Source: Neorhizobium galegae
GTDB lineage: Bacteria > Pseudomonadota > Alphaproteobacteria > Rhizobiales > Rhizobiaceae
Assembly: GCF_017877135.1 (NCBI RefSeq)
Contig: NZ_JAGIPH010000008.1
Coordinates: 62,001-126,000 of the forward strand
DNA: 64,000 bases
Direction: 5' to 3'
Below are positions 43,690 to 53,401 of the stretch, piece by piece. The notes under the pieces are model-generated. The model ran no database searches. It had not been told where the DNA came from and worked only from the letters and a program-made list of their open reading frames with translations. Every line of letters starts with the position of its first letter. Positions within the stretch are counted from its first letter, which is position 1. The position numbers and the translations under genes were made by a program.

Positions 43690-45804
43690 TTACGACTGCC
43701 AGGTGAGATGAACCGTTTCCAGCGCATCGACCGAGGGCACCAGGACCTCCACCCGGCCCCCCACGACACGACATGAAACGACTTCATCTTTCACCAGCAG
43801 CCTTGCCGCCGCCGATGTGCGTCCCTTCGGCAATGCGATCGAAAAGGTCTGCTTACCGATTGGATAGACCTCCCTCAGGGGACCTTTCATCATCATCGGG
43901 TTGGTGAGGTTGACCAGGAAGATCGCCATGGCGTCGTCGCTTTCGTAAACGGCGATATCGATGATCCCCTTGCCTTCGACGCGGACGCGATGATCCTTGC
44001 CGATCGCCCAGTTCACCGCATTGGCGATCAGCCGGCCATGATCAGGGGCAAGCACTTTCCAGAAGACCTCGCCGATGTTCCATGGGATGTACACGACACG
44101 GCCGCCCTGTCCGGTCTCTCGGGCAATGACGGCGGCGCCCGTCGGCGCCTGTCTCGGATAGACCTCTTCCATCGGCAGATCGGGAAAGTCGGGAACGTAG
44201 AGGAACGGGGTCTCGGCCGCGGCATCCGCATCGACGGCGATCAGATGGGTTCCGCCAATGATGCGGGTGGCGCCTTCGTAACCTTGGTTCACCGGATGCG
44301 GCGCATACAGCGCCACATAGGTGTTCTTGACCGGACCGCGGGGCGCCGCCGTCAAGGATGCGCCGAAAACACGCGACAGACCGAAATCCTCCCGTCGCGT
44401 CCCGACTTCGTCGTAAAGCGAGGTTTCGTGCGCCGCCACGACTGATCCGCCGCGCTGCACATACTGCTCGATCGCCGTGCATTGCTCGTCCGACAGATAT
44501 GTCGCATTGGCCAGCACGATCAGCTTGAAGCGATCGAGCGCTTCCGGCGTCATCACCTGGTCGGACAGGAATTCAAACGGAATGCGCGCTTCCACCAAGG
44601 CATGGTAGAAACCAAGATCGTTATGCTCGGCGATATGCCTTTCCTCGGGTGCCCAGTGGCGCAGGGTCGTGGACGGATCGATGATGGCGATCTCGGCTGT
44701 CGGCTGCATTCCCTCAACCTGCGGCTCAAGCGAGGCATGCAAGTTGAATGCGTCGACGACAGGCTGAACCCAGCGATCGTCAGGAACGCAGGCATTGAAC
44801 TTGGTGAACCAGGGAAACAGACCCTGGGCGATGCCATCGTGGATCCACAGTTTGATCTCCTCGCCGCTCTGAACGGAATCCTTCCAGCGATATTCTTCCT
44901 CCGGCCCGATCGAGGTGATCAGTCCGACCGGGCGGTCACGGAACGTCCCGCGAATGCGCTTGCCGTTGCGGCCGGCCGACCAGCCGACCTCCACGCCCTG
45001 ACGCGCCTGATGATCGACGAACAGGATTGGGCAATGCTTCTGGATGAGCGAAAGGTCGAATTCCATCAGAGACGAACCGCTCATGTTCGGGATGAAACTG
45101 GCATGGGGGCGGACGGCCTTGACCGTTTCGTCCCAATACACCACGAGTTCGGTCAGTATTCGGCGACGCCATGCGGCCCATGCCTGCCAGGCCGGGTCGC
45201 TGGCGTCCGCCTTGGCCGGCAGGTCGAAGCCTGTTTCGTTCCTGAACCGCCTCTGATTGTCCTCGCTGTAGGAAATCCCGTGCCCCTGCCATCGGTTGGC
45301 AAAGACCGCATCCACGTCGTATTTCGTGATAATCTCGCGGATCACCTCGGTGGTGAAGTCGCGATTGTAGCTGCCCAGCGCATCGGTGACGAAAATGCCC
45401 GGAAAGGCCCAATGCTCACGGGGACGTCCGTCGCGGTTGATCGCCACCCATTCGGGATGTGCCTCAGCCGCATCCGCATGGATCGCATGCGGATCGACAC
45501 GCGCCATCACGTGCATTCCCAGTTTGCGCGCCCCCTCGACGATGGTCCCGAACGGATCGGTGCCGCCGATGAATTTGGACACGTAATGCAGCGGGATCTC
45601 GCTGGGGTAGTAGGCGATATAGCCGCCAGCCGAGAGGCACACCGCATTCGACTTGGTGCGCCGAAACACGTCGATCCAGAATTCCGGATCGTATTTGTCC
45701 GGATCGTCTTCCGCGAACGTCAATTGCGTCCATCGGGTGGCTGACTTGTACCATTCGGGAGAGCGGGCGGTGGAAACGACGGATGCGTCTGGTCGATGCA
45801 GCAT
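43690..45804 (-). CDS. Putative glycoside hydrolase (GHL6-like barrel plus beta-galactosidase trimerisation-like domain)
   Basis: A 704-residue cytoplasmic protein without signal peptide. Residues 20-350 read like a TIM-barrel of the hypothetical glycosyl hydrolase 6 group ('RRTKSNAVCLSAGGYIAYYP', 'GMHVMARVDPHAIHADAAEA'). About 390-600 resembles the GH42-type trimerisation domain ('LIVLANATYLSDEQCTAIEQ', 'YVQRGGSVVAAHETSLYDE'). It probably cleaves an imported glycoside. The ATG at 45804 has GGAAAG 6 bases upstream. No activity of close relatives is known to me, so the substrate is open. Confidence 0.72.
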   Translation of the reverse strand: MLHRPDASVVSTARSPEWYKSATRWTQLTFAEDDPDKYDPEFWIDVFRRTKSNAVCLSAGGYIAYYPSEIPLHYVSKFIGGTDPFGTIVEGARKLGMHVMARVDPHAIHADAAEAHPEWVAINRDGRPREHWAFPGIFVTDALGSYNRDFTTEVIREIITKYDVDAVFANRWQGHGISYSEDNQRRFRNETGFDLPAKADASDPAWQAWAAWRRRILTELVVYWDETVKAVRPHASFIPNMSGSSLMEFDLSLIQKHCPILFVDHQARQGVEVGWSAGRNGKRIRGTFRDRPVGLITSIGPEEEYRWKDSVQSGEEIKLWIHDGIAQGLFPWFTKFNACVPDDRWVQPVVDAFNLHASLEPQVEGMQPTAEIAIIDPSTTLRHWAPEERHIAEHNDLGFYHALVEARIPFEFLSDQVMTPEALDRFKLIVLANATYLSDEQCTAIEQYVQRGGSVVAAHETSLYDEVGTRREDFGLSRVFGASLTAAPRGPVKNTYVALYAPHPVNQGYEGATRIIGGTHLIAVDADAAAETPFLYVPDFPDLPMEEVYPRQAPTGAAVIARETGQGGRVVYIPWNIGEVFWKVLAPDHGRLIANAVNWAIGKDHRVRVEGKGIIDIAVYESDDAMAIFLVNLTNPMMMKGPLREVYPIGKQTFSIALPKGRTSAAARLLVKDEVVSCRVVGGRVEVLVPSVDALETVHLTWQS

Positions 45805-45907
45805 ATGGGCTTTCCATGGCAATAGAGTGCCTTCGCGCCGTGAGGTGCGTGCGACAGGTTGAAGTACCCGCCGCAATCCCTGTCGGGTTGGGGACGGGAC
45901 GGTGTGA

Positions 45908-47836
45908 TCAGGCCTTGAAGAAGGTCTCGGGGTTGGCGGGCCCCGGCGTCGGATATCCCCAGGAGTTGGGCATGGTCTTGGGGACGTTCTGCATGTCGTT
46001 TCTCACCACGCCATAGCTGTCGCTCGGCAGGCAAACGCCGAAGACGTAGAACTGGTCGGCAGCGATTTCGAGGATTTCCGCCATCAACTGGCGCTGCACC
46101 TCCGGATCCGGCGAGCCGAGCACACGGTCGTATCGTTGCAAGGCGTCCTTCACCGGTTGGGGTGGTTCGACCGCTCCCTTGGAGGCGGGATCGCGGTACC
46201 ACAACTGCCACCCCTTGGCGTAAAGAGCTTCAGTCGTGTTGGGGATGAAGTAGCGCGGGTCGAGGATGGCCGCAATGCCGCCATTGCCACCGAAGCGATG
46301 CGCCGTGCCATCGTACTCGATGCCCTGGCGCACCCGAACCTCCCACAGCGACCGGTCCATGCTGCGCATCTGAACGTCGACGCCGACCGCCCGGAACATC
46401 GGCAGCGCCAGCTGGAAGATATCGAGGAATGTCGCGCGCGCCTGATCGATCTCGAATATGATCGTGGCCCGTTTGCCGCTCTCATCCAGCCGGAAACCCT
46501 CGCTGTCCTTGTTCGGCAGGATCTTGTCCAGCAGCGCATTGGCAGCATCGGGATCGTACTGGGTGAACTGCGTGGCAAGACGCTCGTTGTAAAGCGGATC
46601 GCCCGCCCGAACAGCGGGTTGCGAAATCGTTCCCTGACCGATGAACACCGTATCGATGATCGCCTGCCGGTCCAGCGCCATCGATAGCGCCGCCCTGAAC
46701 TCCTTGTTGTTGTAGAGCTTGCGCTTGGCTTCGTTCGGATGGTTGAGATTGAGCTGGAAGACCATCTCGTTGGTTTCGGTCGAGGTCAGCGTGTAGAGCC
46801 CGAACTTGCCCTGCTCCTGGGAATCGTAAAGGACTGCACGATTGGCCGGTGTGGCAATATACTGGTCCATCAAATCGATCTCGCCCTGCATGGCCTTCAG
46901 CAGCAGGACCTGCGGGTCGGCGACCATCTGGTAGACGATGCGATCCAGATAAGGCAGCTGATTACCCTCGGTATCGACCTTCCAGTAGTAGGGGTTGCGC
47001 TCGGCAACGGCGCGGTCGGTGCTTTGCCCCGGCGCGATCGCCATCTTCCAGGCGTGGATCACAGGACGCTGCGAATTCTGGAAGAATTCGTTGTCCACCA
47101 CAAGACCCGCTTCCCGCTGGAACAGCTGGATCCATCCGGACGCCCCCTTTGTCTTGGCTTCCTGTTCGGCGTTGGGGTTATATTTGATGTGGAACTGCTT
47201 GAGGTAATGTTTCGGCGCCCGTGTCGTCTGGTCGTCATTCGCCCATGCCAGGCGCAGCGGGAAAAGTCCGTTGGGCGCTGCGAAGATCACCTTGAATGTG
47301 ACGTCATCGATGGCTTCAAAGCGGGCCTTCTTGCCGCCGGCACGCAGATGGTTCTGACCGACATCGTTCAACCCCTCGTAGTTGAAGATATCCTCATACC
47401 AGAACATGACATCCTCGGTGGTGAAGGGCTCCCCATCCGACCATTTCATGCCCTTGCGCAGCCTGAAGGTGAATTCAGTCGCGTCGGCATTACTCTCGTA
47501 ATGTTCTGCGACGTTGGGCACCACGCCCGACCAGTCCGGTGCATAACGCACAAGAGGCTCGTAAGCCTGGTAGCGGAACAGCATCGACAGCGAGCCGCCG
47601 CCGACGATCGCACTGTTCCAGTCTCCGCCATGGGTGCCGACACGATCAAGCGGCGTGACGATCAGCGGGTTTATCGGCAAACGATCCGCGACGGCTGGCA
47701 GGCTGCCGGCCTTCACCAATGCATCCAGCATGGCCGGCTCTTTGGCCGGGGCTGCCCGCGCAAGTCCTGGCATTGCGGGCATGATAACGGCAGCCGTGCT
47801 GGCCGCCAGAAATGCGCGGCGACTAAATCCTTGCAT
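45908..47836 (-). CDS. Peptide-type ABC transporter substrate-binding protein with Tat signal
   Basis: A 642-residue periplasmic protein. The Tat signal 'SRRAFLAASTAAVIMPAMPG' has the twin Arg at residues 6-7 and cleavage after ARA. Family 5 features follow: 'RLRKGMKWSDGEPFTTEDVM' and 'KEFRAALSMALDRQAII'. It is about 100 residues longer than DppA-like proteins, as in members that bind oligosaccharides. The ATG at 47836 follows GGAGGAGG. First gene of the leftward operon, divergent from LacI at 48041. Confidence 0.87.
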   Translation of the reverse strand: MQGFSRRAFLAASTAAVIMPAMPGLARAAPAKEPAMLDALVKAGSLPAVADRLPINPLIVTPLDRVGTHGGDWNSAIVGGGSLSMLFRYQAYEPLVRYAPDWSGVVPNVAEHYESNADATEFTFRLRKGMKWSDGEPFTTEDVMFWYEDIFNYEGLNDVGQNHLRAGGKKARFEAIDDVTFKVIFAAPNGLFPLRLAWANDDQTTRAPKHYLKQFHIKYNPNAEQEAKTKGASGWIQLFQREAGLVVDNEFFQNSQRPVIHAWKMAIAPGQSTDRAVAERNPYYWKVDTEGNQLPYLDRIVYQMVADPQVLLLKAMQGEIDLMDQYIATPANRAVLYDSQEQGKFGLYTLTSTETNEMVFQLNLNHPNEAKRKLYNNKEFRAALSMALDRQAIIDTVFIGQGTISQPAVRAGDPLYNERLATQFTQYDPDAANALLDKILPNKDSEGFRLDESGKRATIIFEIDQARATFLDIFQLALPMFRAVGVDVQMRSMDRSLWEVRVRQGIEYDGTAHRFGGNGGIAAILDPRYFIPNTTEALYAKGWQLWYRDPASKGAVEPPQPVKDALQRYDRVLGSPDPEVQRQLMAEILEIAADQFYVFGVCLPSDSYGVVRNDMQNVPKTMPNSWGYPTPGPANPETFFKA

Positions 47837-48040
47837 GTGTTTCCTCCTCCACTCATTGCATCGCCGGATGGCCTCCCCTCCTCAGGATCGGTCCCGCGAC
47901 GTGTCTTCCGAACGGTCTTCTAAATCTGATTAGCCTCCATGATCGCGTTATTGATAGCTTGTATTATGTAATTTGTTAGGTAAAGCGTTATGTTGAATTT
48001 TGTTTGCATCACCGGGCAGGCCCCGGTCTGACGGAGAGCC
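47837..48040. promoter_or_regulatory. Divergent promoter region between the binding-protein operon and its LacI gene
   Basis: The right half (about 47925-48005) is AT-rich and includes GGTAAAGCGTTATG at 47980-47993. Its TAAAGCGTTA core is an imperfect CG-centred palindrome of the kind LacI proteins bind. No other strong repeat is seen. Confidence 0.45.
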
Positions 48041-49063
48041 ATGGCCATGGGCCGCATCACATTGCAGGATATCGCCAACCACACCGGCCTTTCCAAATTC
48101 GCGGTCTCGTGCTCCCTCTCCGGAAAGCCGGGGGTTAGCGAAGCGACCCGCAAACGCGTCGAAGACGCCGCCGCGAAGCTCGGCTATCTTCGGCAGAAAC
48201 CCGCAGAAGAACCGCGCGAGATCACGCTGATTTTTCATGATCGGGTCGACGCCGTCAGCTACGAACTGCGCACCATGCTTCAGGACGGCATGCAGCGGGA
48301 AGCGCATCGCCTCGGCCAGCCTGTTCGTCTTCAGTGGACCCACGACGCAAACAGGGTGGAGAGCATGGTCAAGGACAGCGCAGGGATCATCCTCGTCGGC
48401 CCCCATGAGCAGAGAACACTGGATATCCTCGCTCTATCCGGCGTTCCCGTCGTCCGGTTGGGCTGGGTTACGCCGCTGGAGCAGGCCGACCATGTTGGCG
48501 GCACGGACCATGAGGCGGGGATCGCGGTCGGCGACTATCTGATCGGGCTCGGCCATCGGGACATCGCCTTCGTACAGGGCGAGGAAGGCTATCGGGGCCG
48601 CATGGAGCGCTATCGCGGCCTGCGCGAGAGCCTCGAGCAATATCCCGATGCGCGACTGCATGATTTGCGGTTCGAAGAGGATGGCGGCTTCATTCCCGCG
48701 CTGCAAAGTCTTCACGATGCCGGGATTGGCCCGACGGCCTTGTTCTGCGCCCATGATGGGCTTGCGCTTACTGCCGTTTCCGAACTTCTGGCGCGGGGCT
48801 ACCGTATCCCGGAGGATATGTCGGTTGTTGGCTTCGGGGACTTTTCAGCCGCAACCCAGATCTCTCCACAGCTGACGACGATCAAAGTCCAGGGTGTGGA
48901 GATGGGGGCGACCGCGATGCGGCTTTTGCTGGAACGCATCGAAACGAAGGGCCAGTCGGTGCTGGCAAGACGTATTCTCATTGCTTCGACCTTTGTCGAG
49001 CGGCGATCATCCGGGCCGGCCCCGAAACAACCGAAGCGCCTGGGGGAGACGAAAGTTGGTTGA
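48041..49063 (+). CDS. LacI-family transcriptional regulator
   Basis: A 340-residue LacI protein: HTH 'RITLQDIANHTGLSKFAVSC' with hinge, then a sugar-binding sensor ('SAGIILVGPHEQRTLDILAL', 'MSVVGFGDFSAATQISPQLT'). The ATG at 48041 is 4 bases after GGAG; a second ATG at 48047 has 10-base spacing, so either may be used. Divergent from the peptide-type ABC operon that it probably represses until the imported glycoside is present. Confidence 0.88.
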   Translation: MAMGRITLQDIANHTGLSKFAVSCSLSGKPGVSEATRKRVEDAAAKLGYLRQKPAEEPREITLIFHDRVDAVSYELRTMLQDGMQREAHRLGQPVRLQWTHDANRVESMVKDSAGIILVGPHEQRTLDILALSGVPVVRLGWVTPLEQADHVGGTDHEAGIAVGDYLIGLGHRDIAFVQGEEGYRGRMERYRGLRESLEQYPDARLHDLRFEEDGGFIPALQSLHDAGIGPTALFCAHDGLALTAVSELLARGYRIPEDMSVVGFGDFSAATQISPQLTTIKVQGVEMGATAMRLLLERIETKGQSVLARRILIASTFVERRSSGPAPKQPKRLGETKVG

Positions 49064-49069
49064 AGCGGT

Positions 49070-49301
49070 TATGCGATCATCGCGGTCTCCCATCGTGGCC
49101 GCAGCGTCGAGACAGCCGATGCGCTGAATGCCAACTCGAAGGCGGCAAAGCTTGCCATCACCAAGGATCCTGACAGCCCGCTCGCAAAGGCCGCCGGCCT
49201 CCATCGCGCGTGCCATCCTCGACATCCTCGCCGCTCAGCTTCTTGCGGCTAAACTGTCGGACGCGGCGGGACTGACGGACACCAAAATCAAGGCTGCCTG
49301 A
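49070..49301 (+). pseudogene. Decayed SIS-domain gene remnant
   Basis: From 49070 one frame reads YAIIAVSHRGRSVETADALN and then KAAKLAITKDPDSPLAKAAG. This is the sugar-phosphate-binding core of SIS domains as in RpiR-type regulators or sugar-phosphate isomerases ('VSHSGRTVET ... ITNDPDSPLA'). Near 49200 the likeness moves to another frame ('IARAILDILAAQLLAAKLSD ... IKAA' and stop), which resembles the end of such domains. Missing residues and a frame change mark it as non-functional. It lies between LacI and a terminator. Confidence 0.6.
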
Positions 49302-49307
49302 TCTCTG

Positions 49308-49343
49308 GAGCGCCCGCCTTCACTTCAAGGCGGGCGCTCTTTC
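49308..49343 (+). terminator. Strong rho-independent-type hairpin
   Basis: GAGCGCCCGCCTT (49308-49320) and AAGGCGGGCGCTC (49327-49339) form a perfect 13-bp stem with a 6-base loop followed by TTTC. It ends rightward transcription from LacI and the SIS remnant. Being symmetrical, it may also serve the convergent ATPase gene. Confidence 0.8.
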
Positions 49344-49405
49344 AACGAACGCATGCAGGGCGATATCGTCGCAGTCTTGAAGCGATCTGAACCACCCGCC
49401 CGTAC

Positions 49406-51028
49406 TCAAAGAACGGGGTGCTGGATGTCCCCGGACTTGCCCGGTATCGCGGCCAGCAAGAGCTGCGTATACGCATTTTGCGGATCGTTCAGCAGCTCTT
49501 TCGTCGGGCGCAGCTCGACGATTTCTCCCTGCCGCATCACCGCGATCCGGTCGCAGACCTGCGCTGCGACATGCAGGTCATGGGTAATGAACAGCATCGC
49601 CAGATCCAGCTTGCCCTTGAGTTCCTCCAGAAGTTCCAGCACCTGCTTCTGGATCGTGACATCCAGCGCCGAAACGGATTCGTCGGCAATCAGGACATCC
49701 GGCTTCAGTGCAAGCGCCCTTGCCAATCCGATACGCTGGCGCTGACCACCGGAAAACTCATGCGGCAGACGATCGATCGAACGGGGATCGAGGCCCACCA
49801 GTTTCAGGAGATCGGCAGCCTGCTGCAGCGCCTCGCGCTTCGACACGCCATGGGCGATCGGACCGTCGGCAATGCTGAGGCCAACCTTCCGACGCGGGTT
49901 GAGCGAGGCAAAAGGATCCTGAAAGACCATCTGGATGCGCTTGCGTGCCTCTCGCAGGCTACCTGCCGGAAGTGCGCCGAAATCCTCGCCTCCCAGCATG
50001 ATCTTGCCACCATCCGGCTCAACCAGCCTTGTCACGAGCCGTGCCACTGTCGACTTGCCGGAACCGGATTCACCGATGATGCCGAGCGTCTCGCCGCGAC
50101 GGATCTCGAAACTGACATCCTTCACCGCATGAACGGTGCGCTTCGGCTTGAACAGGCTGCCGCCAGTGACATAGGTTTTTCGCATATTGGCGACGGAGAT
50201 TGCCACCGGCTTGTCGCCCAAGCCCGGGCGAAACGGCGGGATGCCGCTCGGCACAGCGGCAAGGAGCGCTTTCGTGTAGTCGTGGCGCGGCCGGCGCAGC
50301 ACGTCGCCCGACGTGCCCTGCTCGACGACCACGCCTTTCTGCAGCACCAGCACCTCGTCGGCAATGTCTGCGACCACGCCGAAATCATGGGTGATGAAGA
50401 TCACCGACATCCCGCGCCGCTGCTGGATTTCGCGGATCAGCTTGAGGATCTGCGCCTGTGTGGTGACGTCAAGAGCGGTCGTCGGTTCGTCGGCGATCAA
50501 GACGACAGGTTCTAACGCCAGTGCCATCGCGATCATCGCGCGCTGGCGCTGACCGCCGGACAACTGGTGCGGAAAGCTCTGGATGATGCGCGCGGGATCG
50601 GGCAGACCGACTTCGGTCGCCAGCTTGACCGCCTGCGCCTGCCGTTCCTCCTGTGTCAGCAGCCCATGGGCTTCGAACACTTCCACGATCTGGTCGATTA
50701 TCCTCATCGACGGGTTGAGGGCCGTCATAGGCTCCTGAAAGATCATCCCGATCTGTCGACCGCGCAGGCCACGCAGGCCCTCCTTGTCGGCCTTCAGGAG
50801 ATCACGGCCACCGAACAGGATTTCCCCGCCGTCAACCCGGATCGCCTTCGGGAGGAGGCCCATCACAGTCTGGGCACACAGCGATTTCCCCGACCCGGAT
50901 TCTCCGACGATGCAAAGGATCTTGCGTTCCTGAAGATGGAAGGTCAGGTCATCGAGTGCATATCTGCGATCTCCCCCGTCCGGAAGAGCAAGCCGAAGAT
51001 TTTTGACCGACAGGATAGACGTGGACAT
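49406..51028 (-). CDS. Peptide-type ABC transporter ATP-binding protein (DppD-DppF/GsiA-like fusion)
   Basis: A 540-residue fused ATPase with two complete domains: [15 protein letters not shown] with [15 protein letters not shown], and [15 protein letters not shown] with [15 protein letters not shown]. The layout matches GsiA, the glutathione importer ATPase. Only 11 bp separates it from the gamma-glutamyltransferase gene, also as in glutathione uptake loci. Its permeases are on the other arm at 56404 and 57342. The start at 51028 is the first ATG of the frame. Confidence 0.88.
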   Translation of the reverse strand: MSTSILSVKNLRLALPDGGDRRYALDDLTFHLQERKILCIVGESGSGKSLCAQTVMGLLPKAIRVDGGEILFGGRDLLKADKEGLRGLRGRQIGMIFQEPMTALNPSMRIIDQIVEVFEAHGLLTQEERQAQAVKLATEVGLPDPARIIQSFPHQLSGGQRQRAMIAMALALEPVVLIADEPTTALDVTTQAQILKLIREIQQRRGMSVIFITHDFGVVADIADEVLVLQKGVVVEQGTSGDVLRRPRHDYTKALLAAVPSGIPPFRPGLGDKPVAISVANMRKTYVTGGSLFKPKRTVHAVKDVSFEIRRGETLGIIGESGSGKSTVARLVTRLVEPDGGKIMLGGEDFGALPAGSLREARKRIQMVFQDPFASLNPRRKVGLSIADGPIAHGVSKREALQQAADLLKLVGLDPRSIDRLPHEFSGGQRQRIGLARALALKPDVLIADESVSALDVTIQKQVLELLEELKGKLDLAMLFITHDLHVAAQVCDRIAVMRQGEIVELRPTKELLNDPQNAYTQLLLAAIPGKSGDIQHPVL

Positions 51029-51039
51029 GCTGATTTACC

Positions 51040-52635
51040 TCAATATCCGAGCGCCATCCCGTCCTTGCGGTGGTCGGATGCCCCCAGAAGAACGCCGCGC
51101 TCGTAGTCGATCATGATGGCCTGGCACCCGCCGATCGGCTCGTCCGCCCATTGGGTGTCGTGGCCGCGCCGTTCCAGATCTGCCTTCACATCCGGCGAAA
51201 TGGTCGACTCCAGGCTCAGCTTGCCATTGTGGCAGAAGCTGCGCGGCTGGTCGCTTGCCTGCTGAGGATCGAGATCCCGGTCGAGAATCTGGCTGACGAT
51301 GTGCGCGTGGCCGGTGGCCTGATATTGGCCGCCCATGACGCCGAAGGCCATTCGGGTGCGTCCGTTTTCGGCAAGTTGCGCCGGAATGATCGTGTGGAAC
51401 GGCAGCTTGCCCGGCCCGATCGCATTCGGATGACCTTGCTGCACAACGAAACCGGCGCCGCGGTTTTGCAGCAGCACACCGGATTTCGGCGCGTAGATGC
51501 CGCTGCCGAAGGCAAAGAACACCGAATTGATCAGCGACATGGCATTTCCGTCGCGATCGACGACCGACACATAGACGGTGTCCTTGTGTTCAGGTCCATC
51601 CCACACGGTGGGAGCGCTTGCCTTATCAAGGCTGATCTTCGCCCGCATCGCCTCGATCGACCGATCGGACAGAAGCTCGGCAACATCGAACGTGGTATGC
51701 TCTGGATCGGCAATCAGCTGGTCGCGCCTGGCATAGGCGGCCTTGCTGGCTTCGGCGAGGAGATGAATACGATCCGCTTCGGAGAGTTTCGGATCGCGGA
51801 GATCGAAACCGTCAAGGATACGGGCGATCAAAAGCGCTGCCAGACCCTGCCCGTTCGGAGGGCACTCGATGAGATCCATGCCACGATAGCCGGCGCGGAT
51901 CGGGGCGGTTTCGAATGCATAGTAGGATGAAAAATCACCTTCCTCGTGCAGGCCGCCGAGCGACTTCAGCAATGCTGTCATTTCCTCGGCAACCGGTCCG
52001 GCATAGAAGGCGTCACGGCCCTGGTCGGCAATCCGGCGAAGGGTGGCGGCCAGCGCCGGGTTGGCCATGCGCTCACCGGTCTTCGGCGCTCGGCCGTTCG
52101 GCAGAAAATAGGCGGCGGCATCCGGATATTTCTGCACCCGGCTGGCATAGCGCACCCAATCGAGTTCGACACGGGGCGTGATGCAGTAGCCGTGCTCGGC
52201 AGCCTCGATCGCCGGCGCAAGCACACGGCCGAGGTCCCGCCCGCCATAGGTTGCAATGAGGTGGCACCAGGCATCGACCGCGCCCGGCACGGTGACGGCG
52301 TGGGGGCTGTCGTCAGCGATCGTGGTGATGCCCCTTTCGAGGAAGTAATCAAGCGCGGCTGCCCTCGGCGCACGGCCGGAACCGTTCAGCGCAATAGGCT
52401 TTCCGCCCGCCGGCGTATAGAGGGCGAAACAATCGCCGCCAATGCCGGTCATATGCGGGTCGATGACCGATTGCAGGGCGACGGCCGCCACAGCCGCGTC
52501 CACGGCATTGCCACCGGCGCGCAGGATATCGACGGCGGCAAGGGTTGCCTGCGGATGAGACGTTGCCGCCATGCCACGATCGGAAATCGCAACCGACCGG
52601 CCTGGCTTGAAGAAATCACGCTGCTGCACTGGCAC
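51040..52635 (-). CDS. Gamma-glutamyltransferase family protein (cytoplasmic form)
   Basis: A 531-residue Ntn-hydrolase. The maturation nucleophile is the Thr of '[20 protein letters not shown]', and the large-subunit opening '[20 protein letters not shown]' and '[10 protein letters not shown]' are typical. There is no signal peptide, unlike secreted Ggt, so the substrate is probably an imported gamma-glutamyl or acyl compound. The start is GTG at 52635, overlapping the nagB end by 20 bp; a second GTG at 52629 has better spacing from GGGGGA. Confidence 0.85.
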   Translation of the reverse strand: MPVQQRDFFKPGRSVAISDRGMAATSHPQATLAAVDILRAGGNAVDAAVAAVALQSVIDPHMTGIGGDCFALYTPAGGKPIALNGSGRAPRAAALDYFLERGITTIADDSPHAVTVPGAVDAWCHLIATYGGRDLGRVLAPAIEAAEHGYCITPRVELDWVRYASRVQKYPDAAAYFLPNGRAPKTGERMANPALAATLRRIADQGRDAFYAGPVAEEMTALLKSLGGLHEEGDFSSYYAFETAPIRAGYRGMDLIECPPNGQGLAALLIARILDGFDLRDPKLSEADRIHLLAEASKAAYARRDQLIADPEHTTFDVAELLSDRSIEAMRAKISLDKASAPTVWDGPEHKDTVYVSVVDRDGNAMSLINSVFFAFGSGIYAPKSGVLLQNRGAGFVVQQGHPNAIGPGKLPFHTIIPAQLAENGRTRMAFGVMGGQYQATGHAHIVSQILDRDLDPQQASDQPRSFCHNGKLSLESTISPDVKADLERRGHDTQWADEPIGGCQAIMIDYERGVLLGASDHRKDGMALGY

Positions 52636-53401
52636 TCCCCCTTCCCTTCAATGTCTCGATGTCCAACTTTTCAGCCGCAGCTTCGTCGCAGAAGACCGAG
52701 ACCGCACCATGCCGCCACAGAGCCGAGGCTGGACAATCAAGACTGACCGGACCTTGCAATGCCGCAGCCAGAGCTTCGGCTTTCGCGGATCCCGTCGCCA
52801 GCAGCACAATTTCGCGCGCTTCAAGGATCGTGCCGATCCCCATCGTCAGCGCGGTCGCCGGAGGTGTCTCGCCCTCCGGAAAATCACCGCGATTGGCGTC
52901 GATGGTCGATTGCGTCAGCAGAACCTCGCGCGTGCGGCTGTCATGCGCAGAGCCTGGCTCGTTGAAACCAATATGGCCGTTGCGGCCGATGCCGAGCAAT
53001 TGCAGGGCAATCCCGCCATTGTCCGCGATCTTCTTCTCATAGGCGCCTGCGGCCGCCTCGACATCGGATGCGGAACCGTCGGGGATATGCCCCTGGCCGG
53101 GGTCGATGTCGATGTGGTCGAACAGGAGGTCGCGCATGTAATAGGCGAAGCTTGCAGGATGATCCGGGGCAAGGCCGACATACTCATCAAGGTTGAAGCA
53201 GCGCACGGCGCGCCACGACACGTCGGCTCTGCCGATCAGCGATTTGTAGACCATACGGGGGGTCGCGCCGGTTGCAAGCCCCAGCGTGACGTTTGGCTCT
53301 CTACGGATACGCCCTGCGATCAGCTCGGCCACAGCCTCGCAGGCAAGGTCGGCAGTCCGGTGGATCTTCACGGAAGGACGCCGCATGTCGTTCGCGCTCA
53401 C
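52616..53401 (-). CDS. nagB: Glucosamine-6-phosphate deaminase
   Basis: A 261-residue NagB-family protein with '[18 protein letters not shown]', the catalytic Asp of 'FNLDEYVGL', and '[15 protein letters not shown]' with the active-site His and Glu. Converts glucosamine 6-phosphate to fructose 6-phosphate and ammonia. The start is GTG at 53401, which overlaps the ROK stop (GTGA) and has GGAGG 7 bases upstream; an ATG at 53386 has none. Its place beside a peptide importer suggests an amino-sugar-containing substrate. Confidence 0.9.
   Translation of the reverse strand: MSANDMRRPSVKIHRTADLACEAVAELIAGRIRREPNVTLGLATGATPRMVYKSLIGRADVSWRAVRCFNLDEYVGLAPDHPASFAYYMRDLLFDHIDIDPGQGHIPDGSASDVEAAAGAYEKKIADNGGIALQLLGIGRNGHIGFNEPGSAHDSRTREVLLTQSTIDANRGDFPEGETPPATALTMGIGTILEAREIVLLATGSAKAEALAAALQGPVSLDCPASALWRHGAVSVFCDEAAAEKLDIETLKGRGSASAAA

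Noticed and set aside
45852..45888. Hairpin after the binding-protein gene at 45908
   Set aside because: Only a 7-bp repeat with a 20-base loop, or a competing 5-bp one. Too weak to call beside the three strong examples.
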